Assembly (NCBI GenBank): GCA_040756515.1
Contig: JBFLYW010000034.1
Location: forward strand, 1 to 43,219
Length of the DNA: 43,219 nt
From: DSXH01 sp020724325
GTDB taxonomy: Bacteria > Bacteroidota > Ignavibacteria > Ignavibacteriales > Melioribacteraceae
Reading direction: 5' to 3'
Notes under the pieces: model-generated
What the model was told of the DNA's origin: nothing
Databases searched by the model: none
The model's input: the letters and a program-made list of their open reading frames with translations, nothing else
In this document: in pieces, positions 34,439-43,092 of the stretch
How the letters are laid out: the number at the start of each line of letters is the position of its first letter
How positions within the stretch are numbered: the first letter of the stretch is position 1
Program-made: the position numbers and the translations under genes

Positions 34439-34954
34439 TTGATAAATCGTAGTGTCCTGATAATTCTGCCCGCTCAGGATTTCAATGAGCAGGAATACCT
34501 TATAATAATAAACGCACTAGAACGAGCACATATTAAAGTGTTTATTGCTTCCGATGCTTATGCGCTATGCTCCGGATCGAACGGCTTAAAAGTAAAGAAC
34601 GATATTCAGCTCTATAACATACACGAAAGTAATTTCGGCGGAATAATTTTTATAGGCGGTAATGGAGTAAGAAATTATTGGAATAATTCTCTACTTCATT
34701 CTATTGCAAGAAAATTCCACTTAAAGAAAAAACCTATTGGCGCAATTTGTGCCGCACCTATTATTCTGGCTAAAGCCGGACTAATTACCGAATGCGCGAC
34801 TTGTTATCCTGACGATAAAAAAGAATTAGAACGATTGGGTGTAGAATATAAAGACAATCCAGTTATTATTTCGAATAACATAATAACCGCCAAAGATCCT
34901 ACGACTGCCGGTGAGTTTATTAAAATATTTTTAAATGAGTTGGCAAAAAATTAA
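34439..34954 (+). CDS. DJ-1/PfpI family protein
   Basis: About 171 residues from the TTG at 34439. The class I glutamine-amidotransferase-like fold shows SVLIILPAQDFNEQEY with the conserved Glu18, and the nucleophile elbow GAICAAPIILAKAGL with Cys104. Family members act as glyoxalases, deglycases, chaperones or stress proteins; the precise activity is not settled here. The frame extends upstream to TTG 34379, but homology begins at INRSVLII, so the shorter form is preferred. It is 42 bases before ispG and divergent from dnaG. Confidence 0.82.
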   Translation: MINRSVLIILPAQDFNEQEYLIIINALERAHIKVFIASDAYALCSGSNGLKVKNDIQLYNIHESNFGGIIFIGGNGVRNYWNNSLLHSIARKFHLKKKPIGAICAAPIILAKAGLITECATCYPDDKKELERLGVEYKDNPVIISNNIITAKDPTTAGEFIKIFLNELAKN

Positions 34955-34996
34955 TCTGAATAGAACTTACCATTAATACCCGTCGTTTACAGAAAT

Positions 34997-36952
34997 ATGA
35001 TACAGATAATCAAAAAATACTGTAACAGTTTAACCAGTTATTCCCGATACAAAACGAGGGAAGTATTTATTGGCAATCTTCCTCTTGGCGGCAGTAACCC
35101 GATCCGCATTCAATCCATGACTACAACCGATACAATGAATACACTGGCAACCGTAGAACAGACAATCAGAATGATAAATGCCGGCTGTGATTATGTGCGT
35201 ATTACTGCTCCTAGTTTAAAGGAAGCACAAAATTTACAGAACATCAAGAATGAATTACGTAAAAGGGGTTACAACACACCGTTAATTGCAGATATTCATT
35301 TTACTCCAAACGCTGCAGAACTTGCCGCTCGTATTGTAGAAAAGGTTAGAATCAATCCCGGCAATTACATTGACAAGAAGAAATTCCAAACAATTGAATA
35401 TACCGATGCAGAGTATGCAGAAGAGATAGATAGAATTAGAGAACGTTTTACGCCGCTTGTTAAGATTTGCAAGGAATATGGAACCGCAATGCGCATAGGC
35501 ACTAACCACGGTTCGCTGTCAGATAGAATTATGAGCCGTTACGGCGATACTCCGCTTGGTATGGTTGAATCTGCTCTCGAGTTTCTAAGAATTTGCGAAG
35601 AGAATAATTACCATAATATTGTTTTGTCTATGAAAGCAAGCAATCCACTGGTTATGGTTCGGGCATACAGGCTTCTAATTCAAAAGATGGAAGAAGAGAA
35701 TATGAATTATCCTTTGCATCTTGGCGTTACAGAAGCCGGAGATGGAGATGATGGAAGAATAAAATCTGCTGTTGGTATAGGTACTCTACTAGAAGATGGA
35801 ATCGGTGACACAATAAGAGTTTCTTTAACAGAAGAGCCGGAATATGAAGCTCCGGTTGCTATTGCACTTGCCAACCGTTACACAAATAGATGTAATCATA
35901 AAGAAATAATTCCGATTGACAATTCGCCGATTAACCCGTTCGTTTACTCAAGAAGAGAAACTTTCGAAGTTGCTGGAATTGGCGGAGCAACTGTTCCAAA
36001 AGTGTTAATCGACCTAAGTAAAAATTTGGTAGAAGTCCCGGCTGCACTTAAATCTGTTGGTTATAATTACGAACAGGTTACCGATAAATGGTATTTGAAT
36101 GATCGGGCATGCGACTTAATCTACCTTGGTCAAAATGAATTACCCTTTGGTGCGCCAAACAGCTTAAAAATGATTTATGATTATAATAAATGGTTAGGAC
36201 TTAGCGATAGAACCAAAGGATTTCCGCTCCTTACATTAAGCGATTTTATTACAAAACCAACATTATCATTCACATTAAATTTTGTTCAGATAAATATTTC
36301 GGATCTTATCAATGAAATTTTTTCCGAAATAAAAAATAATCCGGCAGTTGTTTTTATACTTACTACAAATAATAACCACGGAATGGCTGAACAGCGAAGA
36401 GCATTTATTGAAATGATTCTGCGTGAAATAAAAAATCCTGTTATTATAAAAAGAGAATATTCGGATATAGATGAAAATCATTTCCGTTTATACAGTTCTA
36501 CAGATGTTGGCGCATTGTTAATTGACGGGCTTGGCGATGGTGTATGGTTAAACTCGCTGGACAAATCCGGCAAGCAGATGGAACCGGGTTTTATCAACAG
36601 AACCTCTTTCGGAATTCTTCAAGCAGCTAGAACAAGAATTTCTAAAACCGAATACATTGCATGTCCTTCTTGCGGAAGAACTTTGTTCGATCTTGTAGAA
36701 GTAACAAACAAAATTAGGAAACGAACAGAGCATTTGAAAGGTGTTAAAATTGCTATAATGGGATGCATTGTAAACGGTCCAGGAGAAATGGCTGATGCAG
36801 ATTATGGTTACGTTGGTTCTGGTCCCGGCAAAATAACATTATACCGCGGAAAGGAAATTGTAAAAAGAAGCATTAAATCGGACTTTGCCCTTGATGAACT
36901 TATTAATTTGATAAGGGAAGACGGTAAATGGGTGGAAATACCCCAATTTTAA
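34997..36952 (+). CDS. ispG: 4-hydroxy-3-methylbut-2-enyl diphosphate synthase (long form)
   Basis: 651 residues, about 280 longer than E. coli IspG. This is the three-domain form found in Bacteroidota, Chlorobi and plants, with an inserted domain (about residues 280-540) between the TIM barrel and the Fe-S domain. The barrel has IRIQSMTTTDT and PLIADIHFTPNAAEL. The [4Fe-4S] ligands are in ACPSCGRTLFDL and MGCIVNGPGEMADADYG. It performs the penultimate step of the MEP isoprenoid pathway. The ATG has only a weak site (ACAGA). Confidence 0.94.
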   Translation: MIQIIKKYCNSLTSYSRYKTREVFIGNLPLGGSNPIRIQSMTTTDTMNTLATVEQTIRMINAGCDYVRITAPSLKEAQNLQNIKNELRKRGYNTPLIADIHFTPNAAELAARIVEKVRINPGNYIDKKKFQTIEYTDAEYAEEIDRIRERFTPLVKICKEYGTAMRIGTNHGSLSDRIMSRYGDTPLGMVESALEFLRICEENNYHNIVLSMKASNPLVMVRAYRLLIQKMEEENMNYPLHLGVTEAGDGDDGRIKSAVGIGTLLEDGIGDTIRVSLTEEPEYEAPVAIALANRYTNRCNHKEIIPIDNSPINPFVYSRRETFEVAGIGGATVPKVLIDLSKNLVEVPAALKSVGYNYEQVTDKWYLNDRACDLIYLGQNELPFGAPNSLKMIYDYNKWLGLSDRTKGFPLLTLSDFITKPTLSFTLNFVQINISDLINEIFSEIKNNPAVVFILTTNNNHGMAEQRRAFIEMILREIKNPVIIKREYSDIDENHFRLYSSTDVGALLIDGLGDGVWLNSLDKSGKQMEPGFINRTSFGILQAARTRISKTEYIACPSCGRTLFDLVEVTNKIRKRTEHLKGVKIAIMGCIVNGPGEMADADYGYVGSGPGKITLYRGKEIVKRSIKSDFALDELINLIREDGKWVEIPQF

Positions 36953-37080
36953 CCCAAATTTATTATTGAGAATATAACTCGATTATCATATATTTAGAGC
37001 AGTTATATGGAAATATTCGTACACGATAAAACAGTAATCAGGGAAAAGCCAGTTTATTTTACACAAGTTTCTGGTTGATA

Positions 37081-37116
37081 AATGCACTCCTTAAAAATCA
37101 GGAGTGCATTTTTTTT
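37081..37116 (+). terminator. Rho-independent terminator after ispG
   Basis: AATGCACTCCT (37081-37091) pairs with AGGAGTGCATT (37100-37110) over eight bases, followed by six T. It ends only two bases before the ATG of the Nif3-like gene, and the only AGGAG for that gene lies inside the stem. Confidence 0.85.
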
Positions 37117-37118
37117 AT

Positions 37119-38225
37119 ATGAACGTTGGAGAATTGATTAAACAAATTGAAGATTGGGCGCCGCCGGGTGCGGCGTGGGAGAACGACAACGTTGGACTCC
37201 AGGTCGGCTCAAGGGGAGATAAACTTAAAAACATCCTTCTCTGCCTTGAGTTAGATGAAGAAGTCCTTCAAGAAGCTGTCAAAAAGAAATGCAATTTAAT
37301 TTTTACACATCACCCTCTAATCTTCAACCCGATCAAAAACTTAGATTTCGATAAATCCAAAACAGCTAAACTTATTCGGCTCCTCATAAAGCACAATATT
37401 TCACTTTATGCCGCTCATACAAATTTGGATTTTAATAAGAACGGCGTTTCATTCGAACTTGCAAAAACTCTTCAGCTGAAAAATGTAACCTTCATTAAAC
37501 ATCAAGAAGCCAATCAATTCAAAGTTGTGATTTTTGTTCCTTCCGAAAATGTTGAACAATTATCAGAAGCTCTTTTCTCTGCGGGCGGCGGCAGAATCGG
37601 AAATTATGAGTATTGCAGCTATAGAATTTATGGAGAAGGAACATTTAAGGGAAATGAATACTCGAACCCTGTAATTGGCAAAAAAGGAAAGTTAGAAAAA
37701 GTAGAAGAAGTGCGGCTGGAGGTGATTGTAGATTCATGGAATTTGAGCAGTGTATTAAACGCTGTAAAGAAATATCATCCTTATGAAGAACCTGCGTACG
37801 ATGTATATCAATTGAGAAATAAAAATACAAATTTTGGAGCCGGTGCTGTTGGTGAACTTGACAAAGAATTATCGGAAAAGGAATTCCTTAATTTTGTAAG
37901 CAGCACACTTAAAATAGGAAGATTAAAATACTGCCGCGGAAAAGGTAGTAAAATTAAAAAAGTGGCTGTGTGCGGCGGATCCGGTTCCGACTTACTTTCC
38001 CACGCAATCAACCTTTGTGCAGATGCATTTATTACTGCCGATATTAAGTACCACGCTTATCATGAAGCGGAAGGTAAAATTCTGCTTATTGATGCAGGAC
38101 ACTATGAAACAGAAATTGGCTCGCTTAATATTGTTAAAAAGAGAATTGAAAAAATAATAAGTGATGAAGATTCTATAAAGGTATATAAGTTTTCGGGTAG
38201 TACAAACCCGGTAAAATTTTATTAA
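37119..38225 (+). CDS. Nif3-like dinuclear metal-centre protein
   Basis: About 368 residues: the Nif3/YbgI family with a central CutA/PII-like insertion (about 130-235). Metal-ligand motifs are FTHHPLIFNP near residue 65, AAHTNLDFNKNG near 100, and DIKYHAYHEAEG and DAGHYETE near 310-330. The family forms hexameric toroids with two metals per subunit; the cellular role is not firmly known. The start is the ATG at 37119, placed at MNVGELIKQIEDWAP where homology begins. It is followed by the zinc-ribbon gene 19 bases on, a conserved pairing. Confidence 0.9.
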   Translation: MNVGELIKQIEDWAPPGAAWENDNVGLQVGSRGDKLKNILLCLELDEEVLQEAVKKKCNLIFTHHPLIFNPIKNLDFDKSKTAKLIRLLIKHNISLYAAHTNLDFNKNGVSFELAKTLQLKNVTFIKHQEANQFKVVIFVPSENVEQLSEALFSAGGGRIGNYEYCSYRIYGEGTFKGNEYSNPVIGKKGKLEKVEEVRLEVIVDSWNLSSVLNAVKKYHPYEEPAYDVYQLRNKNTNFGAGAVGELDKELSEKEFLNFVSSTLKIGRLKYCRGKGSKIKKVAVCGGSGSDLLSHAINLCADAFITADIKYHAYHEAEGKILLIDAGHYETEIGSLNIVKKRIEKIISDEDSIKVYKFSGSTNPVKFY

Positions 38226-38244
38226 CATTAGGGAGTAATATAAA

Positions 38245-38982
38245 TTGATCGAAAGGCTTTCAGCATTGTACGAGCTGCAATTAATTGATGATCAGCTCGA
38301 CGAATTAGAAGAACTGCGCGGCGATCTTCCTGCTGCAGTTAACGAACTAACATCACAAATCGATACACTTCTGCATCAGACTGAAGTTAAAGAAGCTGAA
38401 AAGAAGAAATCTCTTTCCAAGCGGAAAGAAAATGATAACGATGCCGATCGTTTAAAAGCGAATCTCAAAAAATTCAAATCCCAGCTTTATCAGGTGCGGA
38501 ATAATAAAGAATATGACGCTCTTACTAAAGAGATTGACTACAGTGAAGAGCAGATAAATAAACTGGATGCCGAGAGTATTGCCCTTGAGGATTTGATTCA
38601 GAAATTAAAAAATGAAATAGAAGAGATTGCACCACAGATTGAAACATTTCAAAAGGAGTTGAAGGAAAAAGAAAGTGAACTGAAACAAATAATTAGAGCT
38701 AATGAACGCGAAGAAGCCAAATTAATGGATAAACGCGAAAAAATTGCTGCGAAGGTTAAAAAACCCGATTATAATACTTACATGAGAATCCGAAAAGCAT
38801 TGAATGGAAAAGCAGTTGTTACTATTAACCGTTCGGCTTGTTCAGGATGCCACAACGTTGTTCCTCCGCAAAGACAAATAGAAATACGCCAAAGTAAAAG
38901 AATTTTTTCGTGCGAGTCTTGCGGCAGAATTCTCGTTTCAACTGAAATTGCAGATGAGATTAAGAAAAAATTAGGATTATAG
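38245..38982 (+). CDS. C4-type zinc-ribbon coiled-coil protein (DUF164-like)
   Basis: 245 residues. A long antiparallel coiled coil fills about residues 1-185 (heptads such as LDELEELRGDLPAAVNELTS and KNEIEEIAPQIETFQKELKE). A zinc ribbon with two C-x-x-C pairs follows (RSACSGCHNVVPP and FSCESCGRIL). This is the CT398/HP0958 type, linked in various bacteria to flagellar, secretion or RNA functions, without a settled general role. It starts at TTG 38245 with AGGGAG upstream and is transcribed with the Nif3-like gene. Confidence 0.88.
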   Translation: MIERLSALYELQLIDDQLDELEELRGDLPAAVNELTSQIDTLLHQTEVKEAEKKKSLSKRKENDNDADRLKANLKKFKSQLYQVRNNKEYDALTKEIDYSEEQINKLDAESIALEDLIQKLKNEIEEIAPQIETFQKELKEKESELKQIIRANEREEAKLMDKREKIAAKVKKPDYNTYMRIRKALNGKAVVTINRSACSGCHNVVPPQRQIEIRQSKRIFSCESCGRILVSTEIADEIKKKLGL

Positions 38983-39150
38983 ATAAGCTGTTAAGTAGAT
39001 ATTTGCCGCTGCTCAGAACCAATTACATTTGCGAAAGTAAATTCCCAAACGCAGGATCAACTTTCAAAAATCATAGGCCCTGGCAAACAAAAAATTGCAT
39101 ATTTAGTAATGATATTATAACAATAATAAATTCAATCTGACAAAAGAAAT

Positions 39151-39525
39151 ATGAAACATCAAAAGCCATTGCAAGGAATTGATACCATAATTATTAGAGT
39201 TTCAGACATTGAAAAAGCTAAAAAATGGTATCAAGAGAAATTAGACCTTACACCGGTTTGGGACGACCCGTCAATAAAACTTGTTGTGCTGGATACAGGC
39301 AGTCCAACTAGTTTAACTATATGGCAAACAGACAAAAAAATTGAAAGCAATAAAGAAACTTCATCTTATCCAATCTTCAGAACCCTAGATGCAAAAAATG
39401 CAAGACAGGATTTACAAAGTAAGGGTGTGAACGTTGGAGAAGTTATTGATGATAATTCAGTGAAATACTTTTTATTCTATGACCTTGACGGAAATATTCT
39501 TGAAGCCTGTCAAGTTCACGAATAA
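39151..39525 (+). CDS. VOC/glyoxalase-superfamily protein
   Basis: 124 residues, one vicinal-oxygen-chelate domain made of two beta-alpha-beta-beta-beta units: DTIIIRVSDIEKAKKWYQEK and the second unit ending VKYFLFYDLDGNILEACQ. The conserved Glu of the last strand is present. Reaction unknown; relatives act as antibiotic-binding proteins or lyases. Upstream (38983-39150) holds no gene. An attC-like inverted repeat follows 67 bases downstream, so the gene might be a stranded integron-type cassette, a setting where VOC genes are common. Confidence 0.82.
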   Translation: MKHQKPLQGIDTIIIRVSDIEKAKKWYQEKLDLTPVWDDPSIKLVVLDTGSPTSLTIWQTDKKIESNKETSSYPIFRTLDAKNARQDLQSKGVNVGEVIDDNSVKYFLFYDLDGNILEACQVHE

Positions 39526-39592
39526 ATCTGAAAAGAACAACGAACACACAAGATTTGTTTGATGTAACAGCCGGGGAAGTGTTAATTTGAAT

Positions 39593-39684
39593 AGTTGTAG
39601 CGCTATTAAACGTTAGTGCTTCGTCGACTCTTCTATAATTCTAAGTCTGCCGAGGCACCAAACCACAAACCGTTAGCTGCAACT
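39593..39684. repeat. attC-like imperfect inverted repeat
   Basis: Outer arms AGTTGTAGC (39593-39601) and GCTGCAACT (39676-39684) match at 8 of 9 positions. Inner arms GTGCTTCGTCGACT (39616-39629) and AGTCTGCCGAGGCAC (39644-39658) pair with few mismatches and one extra base. GTTAG occurs on both sides (39613 and 39673). A short frame with GGAG before it (39711-39755, MIQNLTDSDFLNEH) begins just beyond. The two-armed layout and placement after a small gene recall integron attC sites, but the RYYYAAC/GTTRRRY boxes are not exact and no integrase is present. Confidence 0.4.
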
Positions 39685-39776
39685 TATTTCATTCAATTGA
39701 AACGGAGATCATGATTCAAAATTTAACGGATTCAGATTTCTTGAATGAACACTAAAAGCAAAAAAATTATTCGCTG

Positions 39777-40664
39777 TTATTTGCCAAACTCTTCTAACAA
39801 ACTTTTTTCAAAATTATTATCCCAGAATTTTTCAATGTTACCCTCTTTTAACCAATAGATTCTTGGCGGCTGACTTCCAATCAGATTAAAAAAGTCGCCG
39901 GCATCAATCATATGATACGGAAAGCTGGAATAAGTGATTGTATTAAACTGTTCAACCGTAGTATTTCCTTCGGAGAAAAACAGAACATAAATTTCGGGCA
40001 GACTGGTATTCTCCCTTTTAATATCAGCCAACAAAGTTGCTGTCTGCTGGCAATGCTCACAATCAAGACCGAATACTCCAAGTAGAATATTGCTGCTGGA
40101 TAAATCCACTCTTCCTTTCCCCTCAAAATAAATATACTTGCTGAACTTAAATTCACTTACATCTCTTACAGGAGAGATTAAAAATATAATTGGAAAGGAG
40201 ATCAAAATAATTGATAAGGGAAGAATAATTTTTCTTCTATCATCTTTAGTTTTATAAAAAAGGAGAAAAGATAAAATGAGCAGAAAAATATTTTTGATGA
40301 TTGATTCAAGCGGAGTCATTTTAATTAGCTCACCAAAACACCCGCAGTTATTTTTATCACCTAAAACAAAACCTGTATATGAAAGATAACCTGTAAAGAA
40401 AAATAACAAGCCCCATGTAAGTGGAATTGTTATGCTTTTTAAATAATATGGAAAAACAAAAAGCAGTCCTATTGCCAATTCTAACCCGATAAACAATCTT
40501 ACAACATATGCAGCAGCAGCTCTATCAGTAATTATTCCCTGGTCAATCAAAATAATTTCGATGCTTCCGGGCAGAATTATTTTTGAATAAGCTGAGAGTA
40601 AAAACGTAGCTGCGAGGAGTAATCTTAAAAGTATTTTGAAATCGATTATGTTTTTAGAATTCAT
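39777..40664 (-). CDS. MauE/DoxX-type membrane protein fused to a thioredoxin-like domain
   Basis: 295 residues. Four membrane spans (about 10-28, 50-68, 78-95, 115-138) form a MauE/DoxX-like domain with the loop KNNCGCFGEL. A further hydrophobic segment (about 147-166) leads to a periplasmic thioredoxin-like domain with FGLDCEHCQQTATLL (C-x-x-C). MauE-type proteins exchange reducing power or shape disulfides in the periplasm, so the fusion probably carries electrons to its own thioredoxin domain. It is 24 bases downstream of radA on the same strand. Confidence 0.8.
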   Translation of the reverse strand: MNSKNIIDFKILLRLLLAATFLLSAYSKIILPGSIEIILIDQGIITDRAAAAYVVRLFIGLELAIGLLFVFPYYLKSITIPLTWGLLFFFTGYLSYTGFVLGDKNNCGCFGELIKMTPLESIIKNIFLLILSFLLFYKTKDDRRKIILPLSIILISFPIIFLISPVRDVSEFKFSKYIYFEGKGRVDLSSSNILLGVFGLDCEHCQQTATLLADIKRENTSLPEIYVLFFSEGNTTVEQFNTITYSSFPYHMIDAGDFFNLIGSQPPRIYWLKEGNIEKFWDNNFEKSLLEEFGK

Positions 40665-40688
40665 AACAATAATATTTTTGTGATCTGA

Positions 40689-42038
40689 TTATATAAATAA
40701 ATTTTCGATAGCAGATTTAATTTCATCTGCACAAATAATTTGTATAGAGTCCTTAATCTTAACCGTCTTGTAATTATTCTTAGGAATAATTATTCTCTGG
40801 AAACCGAGTTTAACTGCTTCCTGAATTCGTTTATCGATATGACCAACGGTTCTTACCTCGCCGCTCAAACCGATTTCACCAATAACAACAGTATTTTTCC
40901 TTGCAGATCTATCGTTATAACTTGATGCAATTGCACAACAGACCGCCAGATCAACTGCCGGTTCGTCAACTCTCAAACCTCCAGCCATATTAACAAATAC
41001 ATTATGAGCAGACAATCTAATCCCGGCTCTTTTCTCGAGAACAGCCAATAGGATAGAAAGCCGTCTGTAATCGAACCCCGTTGCAACGCGCTGCGGATTT
41101 CCATAGGCAGACGGAGTAACGAGCGCCTGAACTTCAAGCAGAATTGGGCGCGAACCTTCTATGCTTGAAGTTACCACCGATCCGGTTACCTCTTTATCAC
41201 GTTCGCTTAGAAAAATCTGGCTCGGATTTTTTACTTCCTGAAGACCGCTATCATGCATCTCAAATATTCCAATTTCGTTTGTGCTTCCAAAACGATTCTT
41301 CTGCGAACGTAAAATTCTATAAGAATAACTCCTTTCACCTTCGAATTGAAGAACAGTATCAACAATATGTTCAAGTACTTTTGGCCCGGCAATCATTCCT
41401 TCTTTTGTAACATGACCTATTATTATAACCGCACAGTTTCTTTTCTTAGCAGTTTGCATTAACTCAACGGTGCATTCTCTAATCTGAGTAATTGTTCCGG
41501 AAGAGTTTTCAAGATCCGGTCTGTACGTCGTTTGAATCGAATCTACTATTACTACTTTTGGATTATTCTTCTCAATCGCATTGATTATTACATCTAAATC
41601 AGTTTCTGTGAGTACGTAAATATTATTCGACTTTATATTCAATCTTTTAGCGCGCATATTAATTTGATTAGCAGATTCCTCTCCTGTTACATAGAGAACC
41701 ACGCTGTTTATTTTTGATGCTGCTTGCATTACAAGGGTTGATTTACCAATTCCGGGGTCTCCGCCAATTAAAACGACCGAGCCGGTTACCAATCCTCCGC
41801 CAAGAACACGGTCGAGTTCTTCAATGTTTGTTTTAATTCGCTCTTCTTCAAGCCGATTTTCATTAGATAGATTTGTAAGGCGGGGCTCAACTTTTATTTT
41901 ATTGCGCGATAACTTTTTTTCTTCTATAAACTCTTCTGTAAATGTACTCCAGCTTTCACACGATGGACATTTTCCAAGCCATTTAAGCGATTCGTGTCCG
42001 CAGCTTGAACAGACATATTTTATTTTGTGCCTGGACAT
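40689..42038 (-). CDS. radA: DNA repair protein RadA
   Basis: About 449 residues from the ATG at 42038 (MSRHKIKYVCSSCG), chosen because homology begins there and AAGGATT lies upstream; the frame is open to 42086. An N-terminal zinc finger (two C-x-x-C pairs: YVCSSCGHES, GKCPSCESW) precedes the RecA-like ATPase with Walker A GGDPGIGKST and the RadA motif RSQKNRFGSTNEIG. The C-terminal half is a Lon-protease-like domain. It is a branch-migration helicase in recombination and transformation. Confidence 0.95.
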   Translation of the reverse strand: MSRHKIKYVCSSCGHESLKWLGKCPSCESWSTFTEEFIEEKKLSRNKIKVEPRLTNLSNENRLEEERIKTNIEELDRVLGGGLVTGSVVLIGGDPGIGKSTLVMQAASKINSVVLYVTGEESANQINMRAKRLNIKSNNIYVLTETDLDVIINAIEKNNPKVVIVDSIQTTYRPDLENSSGTITQIRECTVELMQTAKKRNCAVIIIGHVTKEGMIAGPKVLEHIVDTVLQFEGERSYSYRILRSQKNRFGSTNEIGIFEMHDSGLQEVKNPSQIFLSERDKEVTGSVVTSSIEGSRPILLEVQALVTPSAYGNPQRVATGFDYRRLSILLAVLEKRAGIRLSAHNVFVNMAGGLRVDEPAVDLAVCCAIASSYNDRSARKNTVVIGEIGLSGEVRTVGHIDKRIQEAVKLGFQRIIIPKNNYKTVKIKDSIQIICADEIKSAIENLFI

Positions 42039-42069
42039 ATTACTAATCCTTATTATTCCCGATATACTG

Positions 42070-42164
42070 TAACAAAAAGTAACCAATTTATAATAAAATA
42101 GAACGCTGATTTAACGGATAAAAACAGATTCTCGCGGATCAATATTGTATGTTACTTTTTGTTA
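42070..42164. repeat. Possible MITE-like element with 14-bp inverted ends
   Basis: TAACAAAAAGTAAC (42070-42083) and GTTACTTTTTGTTA (42151-42164) are perfect inverted repeats enclosing 67 bases. The interior contains ACGCTGATTTAACGGAT and TCTCGCGGATC, strings I associate with dispersed intergenic repeats in many bacteria. No target duplication is visible. It lies in the leader region of radA. Confidence 0.45.
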
Positions 42165-42186
42165 TTACGAATAAATAAATATTGTG

Positions 42187-42918
42187 TTAAAAGCCCGTTC
42201 TTTGAATAAATTTTTTAATTATCGGGTCTTCGCTATCAATTATTTCCTGAGGCGTTCCTGTATAGTAGATTTTGCCCTCGTGCATCATAAATATTTTTTC
42301 TGCTGTGTTTTTAACACTGAACATATCATGTGTTACAATTATAGATGTAACGTTTAACTTCTCGTTTAACTCTTTTATAAGGTCATCGATGGCATCGGAC
42401 ATAACCGGGTCTAATCCGGTGGTTGGTTCATCGTATAGAATGTATTGCGGATTAGTAATAAGCGCGCGTGCAAGTCCAACTCTCTTTTTCATTCCGCCGG
42501 AAAGTTCTGCCGGCTTAAGATTTTGAGTATTGGGTAAACCGACAAGCTCCAGCTTCTCTATTACCGCATTATCAATTTCACTTTTGGAATAACCGAAATT
42601 ATTTTCTACAAGAGGAAGCGAAACATTTTCGAAGACCGTCATAGAATCGAATAGCGCTGCTCCCTGAAATAGAAATCCAAACTTTCTGCGGATTTTATAC
42701 AAATCTTTCTCATTACTACCGCCTATTATTTCGTTGTCAACTTTTACTATGCCGCTATCCGGCGTAAGCAATCCAACAATGTGTTTAAGCAGAACACTTT
42801 TGCCGCATCCGCTTCTTCCGATAATTGCGGCTGAATCGCCGCTGTTTATTGTAAGATTTATACCGCGTAATACGTAATTACTGCCGAATGTTTTGTGAAC
42901 GTCGATTATCTCGATCAT
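42187..42918 (-). CDS. ABC transporter ATPase of the MlaF type
   Basis: About 243 residues from the ATG at 42918 (MIEIIDVHKTFGSNYVLRG), with CCAGGAAC upstream; the open frame to 42990 lacks family sequence. Walker A GRSGCGKS, Q-loop FLFQGAALFDSMTV, signature LSGGMKKRVGLARAL, Walker B YILYDEPTTGLDPV and the H-loop THDM are all present. GLDPVMSDAIDDLI and the FQGAALFDS block are typical of MlaF ATPases of the Mla lipid-transport (MCE) systems. The permease and MCE genes would normally follow but are not seen here; only radA lies downstream. Confidence 0.88.
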   Translation of the reverse strand: MIEIIDVHKTFGSNYVLRGINLTINSGDSAAIIGRSGCGKSVLLKHIVGLLTPDSGIVKVDNEIIGGSNEKDLYKIRRKFGFLFQGAALFDSMTVFENVSLPLVENNFGYSKSEIDNAVIEKLELVGLPNTQNLKPAELSGGMKKRVGLARALITNPQYILYDEPTTGLDPVMSDAIDDLIKELNEKLNVTSIIVTHDMFSVKNTAEKIFMMHEGKIYYTGTPQEIIDSEDPIIKKFIQRTGF

Positions 42919-42988
42919 TGTTCCTGGGAAAAAAGTTGCTGGAAATATAAAAAAGAATTTGACGTTTAGCGAAGTGAAATAATTAAGC

Positions 42989-43013
42989 AAGCGGAACCTT
43001 ACCGGCTCCGCTT
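42989..43013 (-). terminator. Terminator after the truncated T9SS-cargo gene
   Basis: On the minus strand AAGCGGAGCC pairs with GGTTCCGCTT (ten pairs, one G-T) over GGTAA and is followed by GCTTAATTATTT. It begins 13 bases after the stop at 43027. Confidence 0.75.
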
Positions 43014-43026
43014 AATGATTCTACCA

Positions 43027-43092
43027 TTACTTAATTAATAACATTTTCCTGCTGATGTTTACGTTGTTACCAACCAATCTGTAAATGTAAAC
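43027..43092 (-). pseudogene. T9SS type A sorting tail, 3' fragment of an IS-interrupted gene
   Basis: The last 21 codons of a minus-strand gene read VYIYRLVGNNVNISRKMLLI, then K and a stop. The G-V-Y-x-Y-R-L...K-K-M-L-L-x-K pattern is the end of the type IX secretion C-terminal sorting domain. Upstream the frame passes at 43093 into the IS256 end, so the rest of the gene lies beyond the insertion. The cargo cannot be identified. Confidence 0.7.
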
